Source of the DNA: Candidatus Methanoflorens stordalenmirensis
GTDB taxonomy: Archaea; Halobacteriota; Bog-38; Methanoflorentales; Methanoflorentaceae
Direction: 5' to 3'
Assembly: GCA_003139855.1 (NCBI GenBank)
Contig: PLGY01000003.1
Coordinates: 22,460 to 60,514 of the forward strand
DNA: 38,055 nucleotides
This document shows positions 1 to 8,234 of the stretch, piece by piece; positions within the stretch are counted from its first letter, which is position 1, and each line of letters starts with the position of its first letter. The notes under the pieces are model-generated. The model made no database searches. It saw only the letters and a list, made by a program, of their open reading frames with translations, and had not been told where the DNA came from. Both the position numbers and the translations under genes were made by a program.

Positions 1-20
1 TTCGAATCCGGCCGAGCCCA
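1..20 (+). tRNA. 3' end of a tRNA gene (partial)
   Basis: The window opens inside a T arm. The loop is TTCGAAT (1-7), then the 3' T-stem CCGGC (8-12), the 3' acceptor strand CGAGCCC (13-19) and discriminator A20. The next bases are CTGG, so CCA is not encoded, as is usual in archaea. The 5' part including the anticodon lies outside, so the amino acid cannot be named. A tRNA 3' end beside foreign genes is the classic attachment site of an integrated element. Confidence 0.75.
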
Positions 21-377
21 CTGGTTTTTTGGGGTGCTTTGATGAAATAACGGGCTCCGGGGGGCTTTTTGATTTTGAGTTGTGAGAAGAAGTGTTTTAA
101 GCTCGGCGATTTGTGATTCGAGAGCAGAGAGACGCTTGTCGAGGCTTTCATGAGGCTGTTGTTTTAAAACTTCTTCGCTCGGTTTTAAAACCATGTCTTC
201 CTTTGGCACACCATGTTCTGTCACGATGAGGAATGCTTGTTTTCCCTCGTGTTCAGTCTCAAACACATCAGCTACCTCACCCACAGTATTCACATATCGT
301 TGAGGCAAGCGAAGTTGTGGGTAGTTATTCCCTTTGGCAGATAGCTTGCCGATCTTTGATTTTCCTATAGGTTCCAT
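1..377 (-). CDS. AbrB-like DNA-binding protein (runs off left edge)
   Basis: I read this frame directly. It starts at ATG 377 and stays open to base 1 (about 125 codons), so its C-terminus is outside the window. The N-terminal 60 residues have the look of a SpoVT/AbrB-type swapped-hairpin domain: IGKSKIGKLS, then PQLRLPQRYVNTVGEVADVFE, then a beta-rich stretch FLIVTEHG. A likely helical or coiled segment (LDKRLSALESQIAELKTLLL) follows, then a low-complexity tail. Such proteins are dimeric transcription regulators or antitoxins. Two decayed relatives sit at 2438-2652 and 17590-17741. The last part of the frame is antisense to the tRNA 3' end, so the true stop is probably just beyond the edge or the tail was created by an integration event. 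Confidence 0.6.
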   Translation of the reverse strand, partial: MEPIGKSKIGKLSAKGNNYPQLRLPQRYVNTVGEVADVFETEHEGKQAFLIVTEHGVPKEDMVLKPSEEVLKQQPHESLDKRLSALESQIAELKTLLLTTQNQKAPRSPLFHQSTPKNQWARPDS

Positions 378-495
378 AATTATCCAGCCGGTCTGTATTT
401 TCTTCTTCTTGCGCGTTGAACCAAAGACTAATCCTTATTCTTTTAGAGCTCTACAAACGCTTTAAGGTTCCTTAAACATGCACCGAGGTGATTTG

Positions 496-2091
496 ATGCC
501 CCCAGAAGAATTGTTAACGAAAAAGATTGGTGAGGAATTTACTTGTGTTGGAGAATGGTGGATCCCAGACAAGAAAGAGCAGAATCCGCAGCGCAAATAC
601 AGTGGCACACTAGCATTTACGCCAGGTGAAGGCATTGTGCTTAGGATAATGGGTCAATTCGAAAGCGAGAAGCCTTCCGGCCCACTAGACTTCAGCCATT
701 TTAAGATGATCTGCGGTCGATCCACTGAGGATGAGTTAATCTCTCTCTATGAATGCGAGAGTGCGGGATCGTCAATTGGCAAGTTTTCCGCTGAAAGTTA
801 CAGTATCAGGGCAGTTTTCGTGAGTAAAGATGCTTGGCTTACTCCAGATGAAGAGATCGTGTTTAAGTCTCTACGTCTTGAGTACAGCCACTTAGGTGAA
901 TGGGTCGGGGTGAGCACGATTCGCCCTAAATTTGATCAGTCTGACGAAACAATGAATGTAGGAGTATCTTACGAGCCATCTAAAACATTCCCGCCCATCC
1001 AAGTCGGAGATTACGACATTTCCCTTAACTTGGGCTATCTCTTCCAAGTACGTGGCACGCCGATCCAACGTGCAGTTCTTGAACAAGCCACGTCATTTAC
1101 AATTAAACGGCAAGCATCCAAAGAAATCTCTCTAGACGAAGTTCATAAGCTGGTACGAGGCCTTCAAGATTTCTTGAGCCTTGCGATGTATGATGAGCCA
1201 ATCTATCCGCTCGTCATCGAGGGGGCAGTAGAAATAGAAAGGGGAACACGACCAGATGTCACCATGAGACTGCTTTACCAGCGACTTGGTACAAGAAAGC
1301 CCAGTGACAAGATTTTAACGCACGACACGCCCTTTTCGTACAAAGACGTCGCCGATGTCTGGCAAGGCGCCTTGGGCGAGATGATTTTCGCCAGAGATGA
1401 AGAGTTGAAACCCGTATTAAACGAGTTTTTTGCAGAGCATTATAGCCCCTCGGCATTCGTCGAGGATCGATTCATGGCGATCATCCGTGCCATCGAGGCG
1501 TTTCATAGGCGAACGTGCGAAACGGATTCCTACGTTGAGAAGAAGGTGTGGAAAAAAGACTACTGCCCCGCACTTTACAAACAGGTGGAGCATGCCGTGA
1601 AGGAAGTCCCGCTTTCAGGAAGTCTGCGTGAGAGTTTTCTGGCAAGCCTCAAGAGCCGGGTCGAATATGCATATCAGTACTCATTAAGAAAACGACTCGA
1701 TAATCTTTTTGACTCCGAGTACGGGGAAGATTTCTTAACTCTGTTCGCTGGGAAACGGGGGAAAGAAAGACTGAAAAACGCGATGGAAGAGGCGGAGACT
1801 GCAGAAGAGCAAGAAACAAAGCGGAAGCAGTGGATCAAGGAGCAGAGAGGTGATTTCGTGTATGCGACTGTAAAAGCGCGAAACTGGTTTACTCATTTTG
1901 ACGAAGACGATAAGCCTGAGGCCCTTATCGGTGGGCCCGGGCTAGAATGGCTAAATCGAAAACTAAGACTCTTTATGGCAGCACTGCTGCTTGATCGTAT
2001 AAATGTACCCTCGGAACAGGTCAAAAATATCTTCAGACATCATAAATTCAGTTACTTGCAAAAAACTGACGAGATCGAAAGCCTACGCTGA
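496..2091 (+). CDS. ApeA-like HEPN abortive-infection protein
   Basis: About 531 residues. The N-terminal half is a beta-rich domain of the ApeA N-terminal kind (KYSGTLAFTPGEGIVLRIMG near residues 35-55). The C-terminal half is helical and ends in a HEPN domain with RNWFTH (R at about 462, H at about 467), matching the R-x4-H ribonuclease motif of HEPN toxins. ApeA proteins are single-gene anti-phage effectors thought to cleave RNA upon infection. I prefer the ATG at 496 to the one at 478, because GAGGTGA (485-491) lies 4 bases before it and fits a ribosome binding site. The gene stands alone, rightward, between the AbrB-like gene and a decayed AbrB copy. Family assignment is from overall architecture and the HEPN motif; the infection trigger is unknown. 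Confidence 0.75.
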   Translation: MPPEELLTKKIGEEFTCVGEWWIPDKKEQNPQRKYSGTLAFTPGEGIVLRIMGQFESEKPSGPLDFSHFKMICGRSTEDELISLYECESAGSSIGKFSAESYSIRAVFVSKDAWLTPDEEIVFKSLRLEYSHLGEWVGVSTIRPKFDQSDETMNVGVSYEPSKTFPPIQVGDYDISLNLGYLFQVRGTPIQRAVLEQATSFTIKRQASKEISLDEVHKLVRGLQDFLSLAMYDEPIYPLVIEGAVEIERGTRPDVTMRLLYQRLGTRKPSDKILTHDTPFSYKDVADVWQGALGEMIFARDEELKPVLNEFFAEHYSPSAFVEDRFMAIIRAIEAFHRRTCETDSYVEKKVWKKDYCPALYKQVEHAVKEVPLSGSLRESFLASLKSRVEYAYQYSLRKRLDNLFDSEYGEDFLTLFAGKRGKERLKNAMEEAETAEEQETKRKQWIKEQRGDFVYATVKARNWFTHFDEDDKPEALIGGPGLEWLNRKLRLFMAALLLDRINVPSEQVKNIFRHHKFSYLQKTDEIESLR

Positions 2092-2263
2092 TTAGTTTCA
2101 TTAGCATCACCTGAGACGCAAACCAGTTTGCAGGTGCGCACAAGCACGTTTCGAAAAGTAGGTCTTTGATGTCTCCGCGCTTGTGCCAGTTAGTTCACTA
2201 GACTCGCGTAGGAGCCTGATAATGGGTAGGCATGAGTAGGCGTTGAGCTTTAAACGTTTATCG

Positions 2264-2487
2264 TGCGCGCGCAGATCGGTTGCATACGTCATTGGAGGGG
2301 GCATTCAAGCATAACCGTTGCGATTCGCCGTAGCTGCGTTTCAAGGCTTTTTAAGGCACACCCGTGCTTTTGCCATCACGCTTCTGAACGGGCCTTAGAA
2401 ATCAAAGGAATTCGAAAAATAGATAATATGCTAAGAGCTAAAGCGAAGGCGAAAGGAACATGTCAAGCGATAAATGCTCTGCACAGT
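2264..2487 (+). repeat. Dispersed 220-bp repeat, copy A
   Basis: This stretch is clearly related to 17878-18096 in the same orientation. Shared blocks include ACCGTTGCGAT, AGCTGCGTTTCAAGG, GTGCTTTTG and AAATCAAAGGAA, in the same order and spacing with scattered differences. Each copy holds a small hairpin around GTGCTTTTG. The same span carries reading frames on both strands, but they do not agree between copies, so I see no conserved protein. It overlaps the end of the decayed AbrB copy at 2438-2652. It could be a non-autonomous mobile element, a structured RNA or the eroded 3' part of an AbrB locus. Confidence 0.6.
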
Positions 2488-2652
2488 CATCATCAGTCAC
2501 AAGAAGTGCCCGCCTGTTATCCTGCTCAGTCTCAAATATTTCGGCGACCTTCCCAATTTCATCTGCGAAGGTCTTTGGCAGCCTAATAAGTGGGCAAACG
2601 ACGCCCGCTTTGGCATTCAACTTCGTGACCTTGATTTTCCCGTATATCGCAT
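2438..2652 (-). pseudogene. Decayed AbrB-like gene (frameshift near the start)
   Basis: Read leftward from ATG 2652, the frame gives a start with GKSR and then stops after about 11 codons. One base further on, the frame that follows gives LNAKAGVVCPLIRLPKTFAD, then IGKVAEIFETEQDNRRALLV. That matches the AbrB-like protein at the left edge (GEVADVFETE) and the copy at 17590-17741. Compared with the latter (AAAATCAAAGGTC), this copy has AAAATCAAGGTC, one A fewer, which explains the shift. It could still be translated from an internal ATG at 2620 as a 60-residue protein. The 3' end runs into the dispersed repeat. Confidence 0.6.
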
Positions 2653-2691
2653 AGATCCCTCAACCCGCTTGACGAGACGTGCCGCGCCGCG

Positions 2692-3594
2692 TTATGAATT
2701 CTCTACCTGCCAGAGCGCTTGCGCGAGCATTTCATACACTTCCGCCGTTTGACCCTGATGGGGCATCCTGCCCAGCTGCTCTGCAGCTTCCGCAAGTCGT
2801 CTTAGCACATCGGGAATAGCTCTCTCTGGAATGGATGACACACGCGCACCGCGATAGTTGCTGAGGATAGCTTGGATGGCTTTCGGGAGACGTTTTACGT
2901 CTATATTGCCATCCTCTAATAGGTAGGGCAGTTTCCATGTCGTTGGGCGATTTGCATCTCCGACGTAAGCAAAGCACTGTGCGGGGAGGCAATATTTTGG
3001 ATGAAGCAGTTGAGGATTTGAACCTTCTTCGATGTTCTCGACTCGTGTGACTGATCCTGACTCAAGGAGTGTAAGCGGCTCATCCTGCGACCCTATGCGC
3101 GGTCGGTAGACGCCGTGCTCGCTAAGCCACCACAAGTCACTGTGGGGCTCCTTAGATTCCAAAGAGACGAAGACGCGGTCATGTAAGCCCCCCTCCTTGA
3201 TGTTAGCGGCATAGAACATCACCCCATCGCTGACGGCAATGCACGCCACTTTTTGCTCGTCTGCATAGCGCCGCGCCTGTTCAAGGGCGCGATGCACAGC
3301 AGCTCGGTTCCATGCAAGGGCACCGGGGCGTTTCGTCTCGACGATGCAATACTTGATTCCAAGACGCGTAACGACGATGTCAGCGTAGTCGACCTGATTG
3401 TTTATGTCACCAAGATTCCATCCGAGGGCTATCGTGAAGAGGTCTTCAACTATGTTCTCGGCAACGCGCTCTGATGCACCGCCAAAGCGGCCTTGCTGTC
3501 GAAGGCGCTCGCCTCTTTTCGCGCTGAAGATCGGCCAGTTTGCCTTCAAGTGTGTATCAAAGCGCTTGTACGAGGCGAGATCTCGATAAGGCAT
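2692..3594 (-). CDS. HsdR-N-like PD-(D/E)XK nuclease, orphan
   Basis: 300 residues. A PD-(D/E)XK core is visible: an N-terminal helix region (ERVAENIVEDLF), then DYADIVV (D72) and IVETKRPG (E86, K88). This is the arrangement of the nuclease domain found at the N-terminus of type I restriction R subunits and of stand-alone relatives. No helicase motifs follow, so this is not a type I translocase. The C-terminal third is probably a partner or regulatory domain of unknown role. The start ATG 3594 has a weak AGAG-type site upstream. No methyltransferase or specificity gene sits beside it. It may be a solitary defense nuclease or a leftover of a larger system. Confidence 0.65.
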   Translation of the reverse strand: MPYRDLASYKRFDTHLKANWPIFSAKRGERLRQQGRFGGASERVAENIVEDLFTIALGWNLGDINNQVDYADIVVTRLGIKYCIVETKRPGALAWNRAAVHRALEQARRYADEQKVACIAVSDGVMFYAANIKEGGLHDRVFVSLESKEPHSDLWWLSEHGVYRPRIGSQDEPLTLLESGSVTRVENIEEGSNPQLLHPKYCLPAQCFAYVGDANRPTTWKLPYLLEDGNIDVKRLPKAIQAILSNYRGARVSSIPERAIPDVLRRLAEAAEQLGRMPHQGQTAEVYEMLAQALWQVENS

Positions 3595-3667
3595 CGTTAT
3601 CTCTTTTCAAATAGTCGAAAAGGGTAAAGCGTTTTTCATTTGAGTCTCGTTCAATCTTGATGGCCTA

Positions 3668-4183
3668 GTGTTTTCACTTTCTGTACGTGCTTGCAGTTGG
3701 GTTATCACCCTTAGCACGAATGCGCCGCATGTGCGAGCAATCCATCCCCAAACCCATGCAGACAATCGGAAACAGGCCCTCTACAACCTTTTTGCCGCCT
3801 ACCTTCACACGGTGCCACTCGAACAACTGATAGAAAGCGTTGAACAGGCCCGGCGAGACGCTAAACTACGGTATGTGGTAATCTACGGAGCGGCCTGCAG
3901 CTACTGCCTAGGTAGGGCCAAACGTCTTGAAGGGTCATATTTGCGAACGTTTGCGCTTGAGTTGAAGGAACAGATTGCGCAGACCCTAGCCACGTTTGTT
4001 GCCTCGATTCTAGCTGGGCCACGTAGACGCATAGACGCGGAAAGTGCTGGTGAGCCCCCCCTCCGCCAAATCATTGACGTGTTGCAGCAGGTGATGTGCA
4101 CACACGACGCAGAGAAGCTTGCAATTTCTGTGCTTGAAATCTACGAAGGCGGTTATCGCGAAGCTCGAAGTTCAAAGCGATGA
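3668..4183 (+). CDS. Hypothetical protein
   Basis: 171 codons from a GTG at 3668. I do not recognise it. The middle and end look like amphipathic helices (LYNLFAAYLHTVPLEQLIE, then QIIDVLQQVM) and end in a basic tail. There are no membrane segments and no catalytic motif. The N-terminal 30 residues are uneven in composition, so the true start may lie downstream near residue 30. It lies divergent from the HsdR-N-like gene and converges on the pentapeptide/TIR-like gene. Chance of being a real gene is moderate. Confidence 0.4.
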   Translation: MFSLSVRACSWVITLSTNAPHVRAIHPQTHADNRKQALYNLFAAYLHTVPLEQLIESVEQARRDAKLRYVVIYGAACSYCLGRAKRLEGSYLRTFALELKEQIAQTLATFVASILAGPRRRIDAESAGEPPLRQIIDVLQQVMCTHDAEKLAISVLEIYEGGYREARSSKR

Positions 4184-4331
4184 AATTCTTGGTTCGCGAC
4201 AACTAGATGTTAGTCAATGAGGCTCAAAATCTTTTTTGTGCAATAAGGGTTATCTTTCTGACGAGCTAGAAAAAAAACGTTAACACTAGCCGTTGTCAAA
4301 TTGGAACTGCCCTTCATCATATTAATTGGAT

Positions 4332-5627
4332 CTACTCAAGCTCCCCACAAGTAAATCGACGTGCCTTTGTTGCTTGGAACTGCCTCACCATATCCTCGAC
4401 AGGGTCTATCACTTGCGTTTTGAGCGCGTGACAGAGCTGTCGAGAATCGTCATAACGGAAGATTTTGTTGTCGATCCACTTGTACTTCGTCAGTGGGTCA
4501 AGCATCCTCACTTGTTTTTGGCTAGATGATTTGTCGATAATCAGCTTCACAGGTACTTCCCAGTGTGGCACGATCGTGGCCAGTTCGACTAGAACGCCTT
4601 TAGGGTTACTAACGTCTGCAATGACGAAGCGAGAAAGCCCCACGAGTATCTGCACGGTCTCCATAAGATCCCGACTTTTTGGGTCGAAGTCGAACATAAC
4701 CGGGATATATTTGCCCTTCCCTTCTTCATCCTTGTAGGCTTGCAACTCTTTTTGAACTGCTTTAAGTACACCGTACCGCTTCTTTGTGAAACGGCCCAAG
4801 ATAAGCACGACTTTTGATGTGGATTCTCGTATGATTTCGCGGAGTTTCTCGTGTTGCCTAATCATGTAAATAAAATGGGCAGTTTCGAGCTTATCGACCG
4901 TAAATTCCGGCTCGTCTGGTAGGTCTGGTCGGCTAATTGCTAAATTGTCTTGTTCTTTCGGTTCACCCTTGACATCCCACACAGCTGTGCTGTAAACTTT
5001 GCAGTTACTGAGTGTTGCGTTAGTAAAATCAGTCTCCCGTAGAACGGCTCCGATTAGGTTGGCGCCTTTAAGGTCAGCCCCCTTGAGCTTAGTACCCCAC
5101 AGATACGCCCCCTGAAGATCGGCGCCTCGCAGGCTAGCGCCATTAAGAGTAGTTGTTGCAAGATACGCGCCTCTAAGTTTCGCCCCGTCGAGGCAAGCAC
5201 CTGTTAGGTTAGCATTCCAAAGATCTGCACTTATAAGCTCAGCAAGTTGAAGTTGTGAGCGTTTAAGCTGAGCGTTGTATAAATCAAGCCTTACACTCCT
5301 TGCATTTCTAAGGCAAGCATCGTTAAGGTTGGCGTTTTGAAGATAAGCATAACCAAGGTAAGCTTGGTAGAAGTGTGCTCTCTGAAGCTTAGCGTTAACT
5401 AGCTGCGCCCGATGGAGGCTAGCTCCGTCAAAGTTGGCTGCTTGAAGACGAGCATCATCGAGATAAGCGCCGTTAAGCTTGGCGCCTTGAAGATTTATGT
5501 TCTTAAGATTTCTCCTCTCCAAATGAGCTTCTATAAGATCTGGCGTTATTTCGGGATTATGTTCTCGCCAGCTGTTCCAAGCACTAACCCCTTGCTCAAG
5601 GATTTCAAGATGTGAATTGTTAACCAT
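4332..5627 (-). CDS. Pentapeptide-repeat protein with TIR-like C-terminal domain
   Basis: 431 residues in three parts. Residues 1-35 form a helical leader. About residues 36-205 are pentapeptide repeats of the A(D/N)LXX kind (for example LRGADLQGAYLWG), which fold as a right-handed square beta helix. After a linker comes an alpha/beta domain of about 280-400 with strands KVVLILGRF and FVIADVSNP and a downstream acidic residue in LVELA (E348). This resembles the TIR-like/Rossmann domain attached to pentapeptide repeats in many prokaryotes. In true TIR enzymes a glutamate in this area cleaves NAD+; here that is an inference. The gene is the last of a leftward set after the channel (6043-7392) and SHOCT (5712-6046) genes, with an 84-base gap. 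A sensor/effector role is plausible. Confidence 0.75.
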   Translation of the reverse strand: MVNNSHLEILEQGVSAWNSWREHNPEITPDLIEAHLERRNLKNINLQGAKLNGAYLDDARLQAANFDGASLHRAQLVNAKLQRAHFYQAYLGYAYLQNANLNDACLRNARSVRLDLYNAQLKRSQLQLAELISADLWNANLTGACLDGAKLRGAYLATTTLNGASLRGADLQGAYLWGTKLKGADLKGANLIGAVLRETDFTNATLSNCKVYSTAVWDVKGEPKEQDNLAISRPDLPDEPEFTVDKLETAHFIYMIRQHEKLREIIRESTSKVVLILGRFTKKRYGVLKAVQKELQAYKDEEGKGKYIPVMFDFDPKSRDLMETVQILVGLSRFVIADVSNPKGVLVELATIVPHWEVPVKLIIDKSSSQKQVRMLDPLTKYKWIDNKIFRYDDSRQLCHALKTQVIDPVEDMVRQFQATKARRFTCGELE

Positions 5628-5711
5628 ACAATTTCTGGTATATGAGATGCCCTGCTTAGATAAAAGCAGAACATTCTAAGCCGACAGTAAAAGAACCTGG
5701 AGTTCAACTGA

Positions 5712-6046
5712 CTACATTTTTGCAAGCAATTCTTTCTTCTTCTGTTGAAACTCCCCCTCTGCCAAGATTCCTTGGTTTATAATGCCTGGGGGCTTTTGTA
5801 TTTGCCACGGAACGTCGTCTGGTAAGGCTTGCATCGGCTGCTCTTTTAACCCGTTGTAAGTGTTTCGCCAAAAATAGGGCTCTTGCTAACGAAAGTGTAT
5901 GCGTTCAATCCTATTTTTTCGCGTTCCGGGTCATCAGGGTTTTTTCTGCAAACGTCTGATCCACCATGTTCAAGCGTTGCTCTTTTGCAGTACCTTATAT
6001 TTGCTTTTTCACTAGGCATCGTTAGCGCCTTTGCGATCAACTTCAT
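5712..6046 (-). pseudogene. SHOCT-domain protein, one frameshift
   Basis: ATG 6046 overlaps the stop of the channel gene as ATGA, so the two were translationally coupled. Frame 1 reads MKLIAKALTMPSEKANIRYC on to FVSKSP and stops at about 5848. A one-base slip near 5882 restores an open frame YFWRNTYNGLKEQPMQALPD, ending ILAEGEFQQKKKELLAKM with a stop at 5712. That end is a typical SHOCT motif (short hydrophobic C-terminal segment, GEFxxKKxELL). The rebuilt protein is about 110 residues. Either the gene is inactivated by a one-base deletion or there is a sequencing error. SHOCT segments often mediate oligomerisation. Confidence 0.6.
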
Positions 6047-7392
6047 CTCATATACTTCTTTACGAAAATTGCTATTAATGCGGCCCACAAAAAAGCCCCA
6101 AAAGCTGCTTCAACGGCTACAGAAGCTTCTGGTATCCAAGGCTTGATACTAGAGATGCCGTATCCTGGCGCAATTATTGTAAAAAAGCTGAACAGCCCAT
6201 TGTTTTCAAGACTATTAAAGCTGAGCGCTGTTTGTTGATTATAAAGGTAATACAGTCCGAAAACGACTATGACTATTATGTACGTTCCCACAAGCCTTGA
6301 AAAACGAACGCCATATCCAAAACAGTATTCGACAACAAGAGTGGTGAGGTATCTAGCAGACCTACTGATGAAGGTTCCTAAGTCTTCTATTAAGAATCGG
6401 GCGCGTTTTTTTCGTCGCCGCCATGGCTCTTTAATGTAAGCCACATGCAAATAGTCAGCTTGCAAAGACCGTGTCAAACCTCGAGCTGAGCTTGAAAGAA
6501 GTTTCAGACTTTTCTTTCTTTTTGCTTCCATCTCGCAATAGTAGTAATCATCGGCAGATGCTCTGTCCCCCAGTCGTTCACAAATTTGCTTTGCCGTTCG
6601 ACACGCTATTTCCTGGGCGTCCGGCTGCCAAAACTTCGTTTTCTTGAAATTAGCCTCACCTCCTATCTTTGTCATATAGAGTGAAACATCTCCGCCTATT
6701 TGAGCACGCTCAAACCAAGCGCTGGCTCCTATTTTTGCCTCGGATAGAACAAGCTCCCCCCATATCGTTGCGGCGTTAAAGAAGATACTGCCCTTTATTG
6801 TAGCGTTATACAGGAAAGCGTCGTGAACTACCTTGACGGCAGTGCAAAAAAGACTCCCGCCAATGACAGCTGACTTAAACCATATATCCCCTTTTATTTT
6901 GGCGAAAGAAAGCGAAACGTCTCCGCCCACTTCTGCACCTTCGAAGTTGACACTGCCATCCGTTTCAGCGGGAATACTTTCAAATAGAAAGTTTCCACCG
7001 AGCTTGGTATTGCGAAAATCAATCCCCCTTCTAACTTTTGCTTTATAGAAATGCGTATTTCCAAGAATTTGCGCATTGTAGAACCGGGCGTCTCCTATCT
7101 CAACGTCATTGAAAATCGCATCGCCCTTGATGACAGCGCCTTCAAAACATAGGCCGTACGAAATCTTCCGATCGGAAAAATCGATTTCCCGCAGAACTAC
7201 GCCAGTGAAATCATAGTTGTTTTTTGCTATTCTTTCATTTAATTTGGCAGTTTTTAGCTGGCTTAATGCTTGAAAAGCCTCGCTCGCCGTATCCTCAGGG
7301 AAATCGGTATGAAGCACACAATAAGCGGATGTTCCCCAAGCCTCTTCCGCACACCACCGCTGCCCCGGGAGGCGTTCGTATTTGCATATCAT
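6043..7392 (-). CDS. Pentapeptide-repeat two-helix channel-like membrane protein
   Basis: 449 residues. The N-terminus carries a Cys/His set (C3, C14, C25, H28) that may bind zinc. About residues 55-270 are degenerate pentapeptide-like repeats (for example GDVSLSFAKIKGDIWFKSA). A basic helical region follows (EAKRKKSLKLL, WRRRKKRARF). The C-terminus has two hydrophobic helices, about 364-384 and 421-444. Between them lies FFTIIAPGYG (403-412), which resembles the pore helix and T-x-G-Y-G filter of potassium channels. It is probably an inner-membrane ion channel gated by its cytoplasmic repeat domain. Its stop overlaps the start of the SHOCT gene, and a second pentapeptide protein with a TIR-like domain follows in the same direction. 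Confidence 0.7.
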   Translation of the reverse strand: MICKYERLPGQRWCAEEAWGTSAYCVLHTDFPEDTASEAFQALSQLKTAKLNERIAKNNYDFTGVVLREIDFSDRKISYGLCFEGAVIKGDAIFNDVEIGDARFYNAQILGNTHFYKAKVRRGIDFRNTKLGGNFLFESIPAETDGSVNFEGAEVGGDVSLSFAKIKGDIWFKSAVIGGSLFCTAVKVVHDAFLYNATIKGSIFFNAATIWGELVLSEAKIGASAWFERAQIGGDVSLYMTKIGGEANFKKTKFWQPDAQEIACRTAKQICERLGDRASADDYYYCEMEAKRKKSLKLLSSSARGLTRSLQADYLHVAYIKEPWRRRKKRARFLIEDLGTFISRSARYLTTLVVEYCFGYGVRFSRLVGTYIIVIVVFGLYYLYNQQTALSFNSLENNGLFSFFTIIAPGYGISSIKPWIPEASVAVEAAFGAFLWAALIAIFVKKYMR

Positions 7393-8234
7393 TTTGTATG
7401 TTGTCGAAGCCCTATGTAGCTTATTTTAACTCGAAAAGCACGCCACTTCTTTTGCGCGAGCACCGAAATGCAGTTTGATACAACATACTTCATCTCATAA
7501 CTCAATACAGCACACCGCCCTCAGTCGAAATAACGTTTGCTGTTGTTCCTTGTGTTGTGGCACTAGGAGAAGCCGCACCGAGCACCGCTGCGGTATAATC
7601 TGCCATCAAGATGGGCAACCTAATTTCTTCGGTACGTCTCCCATAAGGCGGAGCAATGCTGGGCGTTATTGTCGGCAAATACCTGCAGTGTAACCGTCGC
7701 ACAGGTTGCCCTTTGATGTAGTGCAATAATTGCTTTGCAGGCCACTCCTTGGGCCGTCACTTAGGGGGTTGCAACCTTTCTATGGTTGCCTCTCAACGGG
7801 GTTCAAATTGAACGCCGTTAGCCAATTTGGAAAACGAGGAGGCCGCTACTAAGGGCATTTTCAAAGTCAGCATATAACACTCGAACGAGACCCGGCGGCG
7901 TCGGTCTTCACCCGCCGTGGTGTTGACCCATCTGTGCCCGTTTCACGCGAGTAGAAGGTGATTGCAGTATATTTGGAGTTCAGCAGTAGGCGTTTTCGCT
8001 ATCGTTGACCCGTTGCCTTCGCACACCCAATGGTAATGTTGTTCCTAATTATGCATCATCGATACCGCTAGTAACTTTGGCTCTTATAGTAACGCCTACA
8101 CCGAACCACACCGAAGCCGAAAATATAACCGCTTCAGTTATGCCGATTGGTGCATAGTAGAGGTTTTAACCGCATGCGACCACTGACAACAGCTCAAAAA
8201 TCGCGGAGCGCGTGGCGGCTTAAGTTCCTTTATT
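7393..8234 (+). other. 842 bases without a convincing gene
   Basis: Only short conflicting frames are present, none with a recognisable domain. The most notable frame runs leftward over 7502-7726 and has an Ala/Thr/Ser-rich end, compatible with a decayed surface protein related to the broken gene on its right, but I cannot show this. The only structured element seen is the pair of inverted repeats at 7771-7819. This looks like eroded DNA between two modules. Confidence 0.4.
7771..7819. repeat. Two adjacent inverted repeats
   Basis: GCAACC (7771-7776) pairs with GGTTGC (7784-7789) over a 7-base loop. Next to it AACGGgGTTCAA (7795-7806) mirrors TTGAACgCCGTT (7808-7819) around a single central A, a 25-base near-perfect palindrome. 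No T run follows. They may be a transcription end, a recombination site or a protein-binding site. Confidence 0.45.

Noticed and set aside
2263-2586. 107-codon frame on the plus strand as a gene
   Set aside because: It lies over the dispersed repeat and an antisense AbrB remnant, and the matching repeat at 17878 does not keep the frame.
4993-5520. Regularly spaced short repeats that look like a CRISPR array
   Set aside because: The roughly 15-base periodicity is the pentapeptide coding pattern of the leftward gene; there are no spacers of constant length with identical repeats.
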